Shown here: positions 1 through 5,652 of the stretch, one piece after another
Layout of the letters: each line of letters begins with the position of its first letter
Numbering within the stretch: the first letter of the stretch is position 1
Assembly: GCA_903910005.1 (NCBI GenBank)
Contig: CAIVXW010000290.1
Span: 1 to 5,652 of the forward strand
Direction: 5' to 3'
Origin: an uncultured Methylococcaceae bacterium
GTDB taxonomy: Bacteria > Pseudomonadota > Gammaproteobacteria > Methylococcales > Methylococcaceae
Length of the DNA stretch: 5,652 nt
Notes under the pieces: model-generated
What the model was told of the DNA's origin: nothing
The model's input: the letters and a program-made list of their open reading frames with translations, nothing else
The model's database searches: none
Program-made: the position numbers and the translations under genes

Positions 1-1149
1 AGACGCAATCCGTGCCTGATTTTTCAGTTGTTCCGCATTCATGCGTGCGGTATTGAGAGCCTGCCAGGCATTACGGATTTCTTCCTCAATTTTGAGCAAG
101 GTATCCTGCAATCGATAATCAGAGGCGCGGGCCGAACTGTTGGCCGCGTCAATCGAGTGAAGCTGGGACAGGCCCAGGTTGAAACTGTAAGTGGCTTCTA
201 CCTTGGCCAGGTAATTGTCCCACTGACCCTTGATGCCGTTGGCATTATTTCTGAAGTTGCCCTGCCCCACCGCCTTGATTTCCGGGAATAGCCCGGAACT
301 GCGTACCCGGTTGACTTCGGTGTGGGCAATCTGGGCGGTAATCCGGGCGGTACGCAGGTCATAGTTGCGCTCATGCGCCATAGTGAGGGCTGCTTCCAGG
401 CTTTCAGGCAAACGTTCCATCGGGGCTCTGATTTCGGTAATTTCCTGCGGTGGTGATTGGCTGAACACATTGCGGTACCGGTTTTCGGCGGACAACAAAC
501 CGCCTTCGGCCCGGATCTGACGCGCCAGGGCACCGGCCAGTTGGCTTTTAGCCTGCAGAACGTCCGTCGGCAACCCGCTTCCCAGTTCGACCTTGTCTTC
601 TTCCATACCGGTTTGCTTACGGATGTTATCGACATTTTTCTGGGCATATTCCAGCGTTCTGTAGGCCTTGAACAGGTTGATATAGGCGGTCAAACCTTCC
701 AGCAACAGACTTTGCCGTTCGGTCTCATAGGCGATATGGCTTTTCTGCAGGGCCAGGTCGGCTTTTTTGATGGTGGCCGGGGTGGCACCGAAATTCCACA
801 ACAGTTGATCCAGGGTGAAATCATTAGAGTTGGGATTGAAAACTTCCCCGGCCCGGTTTTCATAACCGTAATTGACGGTTGCCTTGATATTGGGATACCA
901 ACCGCCGCGAGCCCCGCTCAGGGACGATTCACTGGCCGATACATCCGCTTTGGCGGCGACAATGCGTCGGTGGGTTTCCAGCAAACCGCGCAACTCTTCC
1001 TGGTACGTTCGACTGGAGGGCGGCGCAACCGGTTTGCGGGTCATTTCGGATTCGCCCGCCTGAGGCGGAAGTTCCAGCTCCATCGCCGCAGTCGCTGTGC
1101 AGACTATCATCAATCCATAAAAAAGAAGTTTTCTGGCGAGGGAAATCAC
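1..1149 (-). CDS. TolC-family outer-membrane efflux protein, 3' end cut by window
   Basis: This is the outer-membrane channel of a tripartite exporter; TolC-type proteins form trimeric barrels with long periplasmic helical tunnels. The frame is open for 383 codons from a GTG at 1149 to the left edge with no stop, so the C-terminus is missing. From that GTG the product begins with a signal peptide: a short basic stretch (ISLARK), a hydrophobic core (LLFYGLMIV), then CTATAA before MELELPP, with cleavage likely near the ATA/TAA alanines. The mature part has TolC-family features: QLLWNFG near residues 114-120, the helical stretch TAYINLFKAYRTLEYAQKN, then VELGSGLPTDVLQAKSQLAGA, and a second structural repeat with YSFNLGLSQLHSIDAANSSA. 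Typical family members have about 420-480 residues, so some tens to a hundred are missing. The start is uncertain: GTG 1149 and TTG 1158 are both in frame without a clear Shine-Dalgarno site, while later ATGs (one inside the signal core, one just after it) would break or lose the signal. It sits about 30 bases after the adaptor gene, so it is probably the dedicated duct of this secretion system. Confidence 0.94.
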   Translation of the reverse strand, partial: MISLARKLLFYGLMIVCTATAAMELELPPQAGESEMTRKPVAPPSSRTYQEELRGLLETHRRIVAAKADVSASESSLSGARGGWYPNIKATVNYGYENRAGEVFNPNSNDFTLDQLLWNFGATPATIKKADLALQKSHIAYETERQSLLLEGLTAYINLFKAYRTLEYAQKNVDNIRKQTGMEEDKVELGSGLPTDVLQAKSQLAGALARQIRAEGGLLSAENRYRNVFSQSPPQEITEIRAPMERLPESLEAALTMAHERNYDLRTARITAQIAHTEVNRVRSSGLFPEIKAVGQGNFRNNANGIKGQWDNYLAKVEATYSFNLGLSQLHSIDAANSSARASDYRLQDTLLKIEEEIRNAWQALNTARMNAEQLKNQARIAS

Positions 1150-2241
1150 GGGTGTCAAATCTGGTTGAATGGAAGGGGATTACCGCTCTTCGAGCGCGAA
1201 TCGCATGGCACTGGACCAGGGGCCCAGCAAATACTCACCGACGGTTCGGGTTCCTGTCCTGATACTGCACAAAACCTGCATTCCCGGATAAAGCCGGTAA
1301 ATCTGATCCCTGGCAGAAAAGAAACTGTTACGGGTTTCCACCCTGACCTTGTAAAAGGCACCCTTGTCATTGGTGACGATGGCGTCAGGGCTGACCGTGC
1401 GGATCACTCCCTCAATATGACCAAACTGGGAGGCATCCGGCGTGTTGAGGGTCACCCTCACCGATTGACCTTCATGGACATAACCGATGTCCTGCAGTGG
1501 CAATTTGGCCTCTATCACCAGCCGGTCATCCACCGGTACGATTTCGACAATGGTCTGTCCCGGTTGCACGACCTCGCCCCGGGCTGCCACCGCCAGAGTC
1601 TTGACGATTCCCTTGACCGGAGAACGCAACACGGTACGTTCCCGAGCCTGTTTATACTTGAGGGCGCGCTGAGACAGTTCATCCCAGGATCGGCGGGCCT
1701 CGGTCAGTTCCTCCCGGGCTTTTTCAATCTGGGTTGCCTGCATTGAAGCCATACGTTCCTGGGCTTCACGGAGCGAGGCCTGAATGCGCGGCAGGGTAGC
1801 CTGGTCGGTGTTGATTTGCCCGCGCAAGGTCTGGAGTTGCCGCACCAGATCGATATGTACCATCCGGTTGGTCAGTTCCTTTTTGAGCAAATTTTCGCTA
1901 ATGTGTACCTGTTCCTGCAATAATTCCATGGATCGCTGGCTGCTCTCCATGCGGGCCTGCAACTCACGGGCTTCCTGATGCCGCTGTTCAATCAGGCTCT
2001 TCTGTATCTGTATGTCATGCTCCATCCGGTTTTTGCGGGTTTTGAAGGTTTCTTCTGCCTGGGCGACCCATTGCGGATGTTCATGCCTCAATTCGTCGGG
2101 AAAATCGGGTTTATCCTTATTGGCAATCTCAGCCTCCAGTCGGAGCCGGTCGATGTTCAGGCTTTGCAGGCGAGCAGTCAATTCGTCAAATTCCGACGTA
2201 GCCCTGACCGAATCCAGCAAAACCAGCGGTTGATCCTGCTC

Positions 2242-2258
2242 CACGCCATCACCCTCCC
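2242..2258 (-). promoter_or_regulatory. Possible internal ribosome binding site and GTG restart after the premature stop
   Basis: GGGAGGG at 2258-2252 contains a full GGAGG core, 8 bases ahead of an in-frame GTG at 2244-2242, and lies just after the premature TAA. Reinitiation here could yield a 354-residue product carrying the coiled coil, second lipoyl half and beta barrel. That product would lack the membrane anchor and any signal peptide, so it should stay in the cytoplasm and not work as an adaptor. The purine run is also simply the coding of the conserved REGDG stretch, so the resemblance may be chance. Confidence 0.25.
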
Positions 2259-2262
2259 GGAT

Positions 2263-2265
2263 TTA
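2263..2265 (-). other. Premature in-frame TAA stop in the adaptor gene
   Basis: On the minus strand the codons read ACC GTA GCC GAG ATA TAA ATC CGG GAG GGT GAT (TVAEI, stop, IREGD). No frame change is needed to join the two halves, so this is a single-codon nonsense lesion and not a frameshift. In HlyD-like proteins this position lies in an alternating strand of the form EI-x-V/I-x-EGD and holds a variable residue. One base change from TAA gives TTA (Leu), AAA (Lys), CAA (Gln) or GAA (Glu), all plausible there. The stop itself is plain from the sequence; its biological reality is unknown. Confidence 0.95.
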
Positions 2266-2465
2266 TATCTCGGCTACGGTGCCACCTTCCAGATGCTGAA
2301 CCGACTTGACACGGGTCATGGGCAATACCTCGCCAATGGCATTGCTGACCACATCCAGGGGTGCAACCACAGCCCAGATCAACAATAAAGCCATCAGTAT
2401 GGTGCTGATTGTCAGTTGGCGGTGAGTCGGCGGCATTGCGGCCCACAGCAGCAAAAATCGCTCTA

Positions 2466-4094
2466 TCATGGTTTGGCCTGATCAAGGTTGAGGCAGTGTC
2501 TGGCAATTTCGATGATGACCGGATCGTGGGTGAAGATGATCAGAGTCTTGTGTTGATCCAGCAGGTAGGTCAGGCAATCAAAAACCAGTTTTACCCCGTC
2601 GCGATCCAGCCCCTCGGTCGGTTCGTCCATGATGACCAATGCCCCATCCACCGCCAGGGCACGAGCCAGAGCCAGCCGTTTACGCAAGCCCGGAGCCAGG
2701 TTGCGTCCGCCTTCCCGGAGTTGAAACTCCAGTCCTTCAGGCCATTCGTCAACGAACCGGGCCACATCTGCCCTGACCAGACAGTCCCGTAACCGCGTGT
2801 CATCCAGTTCCGGGCAAGCCATCCGCAGATTGTCCCCGATGCTGCCATCGAGAAACACCACATCCTGGGGAACATAGCTGATTTGACTGCGCCACCAGGC
2901 GGGGGCCAGTTGGCGTAGTTCAACCCCGTCGGCCAGAATACGACCGCCGGTGGGTTCGACCAGACCAGCCATCATGCGGGCCAACTGGGTTTTGCCGGAA
3001 CCGTTTCGTCCCGTAATGGCGATCATTTCGCCGGGGTTGATTTGCAGTGAAATTCCTTGCAGCAGAGGCGTCAGATAGCCGTGGTTGTGCAGATCAAGAG
3101 CCCGTAATTCAAGTTGTCCCCGGTAGCAGGGCAGGACGGTGCCGACAGTCGGCTCGACCGGCAGGCGAATCAGTTGCCGGGCTGCCGCCAGGTATTCATC
3201 GGCCTGCCACAGGGCGGGGCCAATTGCAATCAGCCGCATGAAGGGTTGCAGTGCCCGGGCGGCAATCAGGTTGGCACCGATGATGGCTCCCACACTCAGA
3301 TCACCCTTGACCACCAGAACCGAACCGACCGCAATGAGGGCAATACTCAGCAGGGACTGAAAACCCTGAGACAGCGACGCCTGATTGGCATGACGCAGGG
3401 CCAGATCCAGCCGCATCTGTCGTAATCGGGTGGTGGCAGCCTGCCACCGTTGCATCAGGGGATTCTGCCCGCCAAACTGGCGCAGTGCATCAGAGGCGAC
3501 ATGGGTGGTGGTGGTCAACTGACTCACCTTCTCGGCCATTCGGGTCAGTTCACGGGTACGTTCCTGCAACCGGGTTTGTGTCCAGATACTGACCAGTGCC
3601 AGCAACAGGCAAAAAATGATGGCGACCAGTGCCAGCAATGGCGATAACAGGGCCAGTACCAGAAGGAACAGCAGCGAAAACGGCAAATCCGAGAGTGCCG
3701 TCAGGTTGGGCGCGTTAAGGGCATTTTCAACCTGCTCCAGTTGGCGTAACAGGACGGCACGTTCACCCGGAGAACGGGATTCCAGGGCGGCGACCCGGGC
3801 CGTCAGCAGTAATCCGTAGACGCTGTTGGCGAGGCGGGCATCGTTATCCCCTACGATCTCCTGGGCCAGTTGAACCCGTAACCCGCGCAGGGCAAATTCT
3901 GCTGCCAATGCCAGGGTGGCACCGGCGGTCAGGGTAACCAGGGTGGCAGTCATGCCATAGGTTACGTAGCGGTTAAGGATGAGTATGACGTAAAGTGATG
4001 AACCCAGACCCAGCAGGTTAATCATGAGGGCGGCAATAACCACCCGGAGTGAGGCCATCGGGTTTTGCCTGATGCGTTGCAACAGTTCCTGCAT
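2466..4094 (-). CDS. Type I secretion ABC exporter (fused membrane and ATPase domains)
   Basis: This is an inner-membrane half-transporter of 542 residues that would dimerise and use ATP to export a substrate through the adaptor and TolC-like duct. The N-terminal half holds about six membrane segments: roughly 15-38, 49-68, 138-153, 154-171, 246-263 and 266-295. The ATPase domain spans about 325-540 with Walker A GRNGSGKT (362-369), Q-loop YVPQD (Q410), Walker B LVIMDEP (D490, E491), D-loop EGLD and H-loop THD (H523). The signature loop reads LAPGL (466-470) followed by RKRLALARAL, where LSGGQ is usual. There is no N-terminal C39 peptidase or peptidase-like domain, so it resembles the shorter PrtD-like architecture (about 550-600 residues) more than HlyB (about 700). 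The ATG at 4094 is the first in frame after the channel gene stop, 18 bases away; no strong Shine-Dalgarno site is visible, so translation may be coupled. Its stop overlaps the adaptor start by 4 bases. The class is secure; the substrate is unknown. Confidence 0.95.
   Translation of the reverse strand: MQELLQRIRQNPMASLRVVIAALMINLLGLGSSLYVILILNRYVTYGMTATLVTLTAGATLALAAEFALRGLRVQLAQEIVGDNDARLANSVYGLLLTARVAALESRSPGERAVLLRQLEQVENALNAPNLTALSDLPFSLLFLLVLALLSPLLALVAIIFCLLLALVSIWTQTRLQERTRELTRMAEKVSQLTTTTHVASDALRQFGGQNPLMQRWQAATTRLRQMRLDLALRHANQASLSQGFQSLLSIALIAVGSVLVVKGDLSVGAIIGANLIAARALQPFMRLIAIGPALWQADEYLAAARQLIRLPVEPTVGTVLPCYRGQLELRALDLHNHGYLTPLLQGISLQINPGEMIAITGRNGSGKTQLARMMAGLVEPTGGRILADGVELRQLAPAWWRSQISYVPQDVVFLDGSIGDNLRMACPELDDTRLRDCLVRADVARFVDEWPEGLEFQLREGGRNLAPGLRKRLALARALAVDGALVIMDEPTEGLDRDGVKLVFDCLTYLLDQHKTLIIFTHDPVIIEIARHCLNLDQAKP
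3591..3638. repeat. 15-base direct repeat inside the exporter gene
   Basis: The sequence gaccagtgccagcaa occurs at 3591-3605 and again at 3624-3638, 33 bases apart start to start. On the minus strand both copies encode LLALV (about residues 153-157 and 164-168) in a membrane segment. The spacing is a multiple of three, so recombination or slippage between the copies would remove 11 codons in frame. It most likely reflects repetitive hydrophobic coding. Confidence 0.6.
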
Positions 4095-4112
4095 GAGGTC
4101 ACACGGTTCGAG

Positions 4113-5652
4113 TCAGGCTTGATCCGTGGAGGCTGCTACGTTACCCCCATCCTGTGTCCGGGTGCGCCGTCCCTCGGTTTGCTGCCAGGCGATCCCCTCT
4201 TCGCCAAAACGTTTCCACATCTTTTCCCAGAAGGCCTGCGACGCCTTCTTGAGGCTGTCCTTGGCATCGGCAGTAAAAATGGTGATTTCGTAGCGGGCAG
4301 TCCATTCATCCTCATAGCGTATACCCCGGAAGAAGGCCTTGGGTTCCTGCCCGGATTTGATGGGTAGATAGTGGGGATTGTCCAGCATGCATTCGGTAAT
4401 CAGGGGGAGTACTTTTTTGGGATCGTAGTGGGGCGGGACGTCAATGGTCAGGCTATTCTTGGAGTAGGCAGCCCGACTGAAGTTGAATAACTGGGCCGCT
4501 GACATTTTGCTGTTGGGAACGGTGACGATGCAGCCGTTGTCATTGAGGATCTGGGTGGTACGCCAGGTGATGTCGACCACTTTGCCGGATACCTTGTCAT
4601 AGATGATGCTGTCACCGATGTTGAAGGGACGTTCGATGTTCAGCACAATACCTGAAAAGATGTTGTCGATATTGGCCTTGATGGCCAGACCGATGATCAT
4701 GGCTGTGGCCCCCGTAGTCGCCAGCAGACTGGTGATGGGTTGATCGAAGACGAAGGCGGTCAGTCCGAAGGTGGCAAACAGGTAAATGCTGAACCCGGTA
4801 AGGGATTTGACCGAATCCGGCACCTTGCGTTTGGCTTTCTGTTCCAGCGGATCCCAGACGAAACGTTGCACCATGATGGAGGCCAGGCGTGCCGCAATCA
4901 CCCACCACATCACCGAGTAGCTGGTTTGTACCGTTTTGGTGGTCTGTACCGGCCAGTTCAGCAGCGAATAATCCAGTATCAGGTTACCCAGCGACATCAG
5001 CAGCAGGGGCCAGCCCAGCAGTCGCAGTCCCATGGTTTGAACCTTCCAGAACTGGGCGCGACCCGGCAGGTTATCGAGAATCTCGGCCAGGATCGACAGC
5101 AGAAAGGCAAAGATGCCCAGATATAAAAACGCGCTGGCCGGGATGAAATCCCTGAGTCTGACGCTGTCCGGTTTGAGCAAAACGCCCTGATCCATTTTGG
5201 AAAACGTCGCCTGCTGTTTGCCAAATCCCACAAACAGGGGGTCACCCAACCCGCTGCGGCTCATGGTTTCCTGCGATATCCAGGCATTCTCAATTGCCCA
5301 GCCATTGACCGGGGTCAACACACGTTCAGACTTCAGCGAACCGGCCAGCGGATCGGTGTCTCCTCCTCCCCCAAGGTTCAGCATGGAAAAGGCCTTTGAC
5401 AACAACCCGCCATCGCTACTGTCTGTTTGCGATACTGACAACCCCCGCTTTATGTATTTGTTCTTGAGAGTATGACTGTCAACCAGATTCATTCCCAGCA
5501 CATCGGTCACGTACATCATGTTACTGCGACTCAGGGTGGCGTGATGGAATGCCATGCCGATCAGCTCGTTGTCGTAAGCCCGCTTGGATTCGGTGTAGTT
5601 CAGGTAAAATTTGCCCCTGACCTTGTAGAGTCGGTACTGCATATCGCCATCC
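4113..5652 (-). CDS. MscS-family mechanosensitive channel protein with unknown N-terminal domain, probably 5'-partial
   Basis: This is an inner-membrane channel protein; MscS relatives open under membrane tension to release solutes during osmotic downshock. Numbering from the ATG at 5642, the frame gives 509 residues. Residues 1-165 are soluble-looking and unrecognised, with a Gly/Ser-rich stretch near 69-103. Membrane segments follow at about 168-188, 204-225, 240-262 and 278-300, then the pore helix region at 302-335 (LLATTGATAMIIGLAIKANIDNIFSGIVL). The MscS beta domain follows (ERPFNIGDSIIYDKVSGKVVDITWRTTQ, then VPNSKMSAAQLFNFSR at 375-390) and a C-terminal alpha/beta domain to about 490. 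E. coli MscS has 286 residues with three membrane helices, so this is a longer variant. The frame is open upstream of 5642 to the edge (GAT GGC GAT), no clear Shine-Dalgarno site precedes that ATG, and the product has no signal or anchor at its start, so the true start probably lies beyond the window. The gene ends 18 bases before the exporter gene, on the same strand. Confidence 0.92.
   Translation of the reverse strand, partial: DGDMQYRLYKVRGKFYLNYTESKRAYDNELIGMAFHHATLSRSNMMYVTDVLGMNLVDSHTLKNKYIKRGLSVSQTDSSDGGLLSKAFSMLNLGGGGDTDPLAGSLKSERVLTPVNGWAIENAWISQETMSRSGLGDPLFVGFGKQQATFSKMDQGVLLKPDSVRLRDFIPASAFLYLGIFAFLLSILAEILDNLPGRAQFWKVQTMGLRLLGWPLLLMSLGNLILDYSLLNWPVQTTKTVQTSYSVMWWVIAARLASIMVQRFVWDPLEQKAKRKVPDSVKSLTGFSIYLFATFGLTAFVFDQPITSLLATTGATAMIIGLAIKANIDNIFSGIVLNIERPFNIGDSIIYDKVSGKVVDITWRTTQILNDNGCIVTVPNSKMSAAQLFNFSRAAYSKNSLTIDVPPHYDPKKVLPLITECMLDNPHYLPIKSGQEPKAFFRGIRYEDEWTARYEITIFTADAKDSLKKASQAFWEKMWKRFGEEGIAWQQTEGRRTRTQDGGNVAASTDQA

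Larger units (their letters stand above)
1180..2469 (-). pseudogene. HlyD-family T1SS membrane fusion protein interrupted by an in-frame TAA
   Basis: The adaptor would link the ABC exporter to the outer-membrane duct. The frame has 430 codons including the terminal TAA, with an internal TAA at codon 69. Before it lie a short cytoplasmic tail, one membrane anchor (about residues 18-37, LTISTILMALLLIWAVVAP) and the first lipoyl half-motif (VKSVQHLEGGTVAEI). After it the same frame continues at once with IREGDGVEQDQPLVLLD, as expected for the family. Then come a long charged helical region (about residues 90-280, likely the coiled-coil hairpin), the second lipoyl half (SPVKGIVKTLAVAARGEVVQPGQTIVEIVP), and the beta-barrel and C-terminal part ending PGMQVLCSIRTGTRTVGEYLLGPW. 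The length of about 429 residues is normal for T1SS adaptors. The start ATG overlaps the exporter stop as ATGA, so translation is probably coupled. As read, only a 68-residue anchor peptide would be made. Everything else looks intact, which suggests either a very recent mutation or a base-call error. Confidence 0.93.

Noticed and set aside
1051..1070. Small inverted repeat (ccgcc-tga-ggcgg) near the TolC-like start
   Set aside because: The stem is about five base pairs, lies within the coding region after the signal peptide, and has no following T run, so it is not a credible terminator.
1153..1158. TTGACA resembling a -35 promoter box ahead of the TolC-like gene
   Set aside because: No -10-like hexamer lies at 16-18 bases downstream (CAGAAA is found there), so the match is probably chance within the junction.
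457..1746. Long open frame of 429 codons on the plus strand
   Set aside because: It lies antisense across both the TolC-like and adaptor genes, whose minus-strand translations match known families. The plus-strand product shows no recognisable domain and arises from codon-position bias of the real genes.
2262..2267. TATAAA at the premature stop as a -10 promoter box
   Set aside because: The matching -35 position reads GGAAGG, unlike TTGACA, and the site lies inside conserved coding sequence.
2245..2280. Frameshift as the cause of the split adaptor
   Set aside because: The codons on both sides of the TAA are in the same frame and both encode family-typical residues, so no insertion or deletion is needed.
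2249..2506. 85-codon minus-strand frame spanning the exporter end and adaptor start
   Set aside because: It is in a different frame from the adaptor, whose N-terminal anchor and lipoyl half-motif are clearly encoded in the overlapping frame; it is a shadow and does not bypass the premature stop usefully.
4113..5652. Alternative genetic code or wider stop readthrough to explain the internal TAA
   Set aside because: The adaptor gene itself ends with TAA and the other complete genes end with TGA at sensible family lengths, and no other internal stops are found, so standard code use is the simplest reading.

Overview
The window is a single, tightly packed stretch of genes that all read on the minus strand. 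In transcription order (high to low coordinates) they are a MscS-type mechanosensitive channel protein, an ABC exporter with fused membrane and ATPase domains, a HlyD-type membrane fusion (periplasmic adaptor) protein, and a TolC-type outer-membrane efflux protein. The last three are the inner-membrane, periplasmic and outer-membrane parts of a type I secretion system (T1SS). An outer-membrane factor and an envelope-spanning exporter mean a Gram-negative bacterium. The moderately GC-rich composition and the protein style fit a proteobacterium, probably a gammaproteobacterium, but this is inference and no species is recognised.

Layout. The channel gene (4113 to the right edge) is probably cut at its 5' end by the window. 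Its stop is followed after 18 bases by the ABC exporter (2466-4094). The exporter stop overlaps the adaptor start by 4 bases (ATGA at 2466-2469). The adaptor frame (1180-2469) is followed after about 30 bases by the TolC-like gene, which begins near 1149 and runs off the left edge. No gap is long enough to hold another gene, and I see no promoter or terminator, so the four genes look like one operon whose ends lie outside the window.

How they would work together. The ABC protein would drive export, the HlyD-like adaptor would bridge the periplasm, and the TolC-like protein would form the outer-membrane duct for an unfolded protein substrate. No substrate gene is in the window. A MscS-like channel leading a T1SS operon is not a standard arrangement, and its N-terminal extension of about 165 residues is unrecognised.

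The most notable points are: (1) the adaptor frame carries one in-frame TAA (2263-2265) inside its first lipoyl-like half-motif, with homology continuing in the same frame on both sides, so the gene is broken as read unless this is a sequence error or is read through; (2) the ABC signature motif is LAPGL instead of the usual LSGGQ, while the Walker A, Walker B, Q-loop and H-loop motifs look intact; (3) the coupling of a mechanosensitive channel to a secretion operon.
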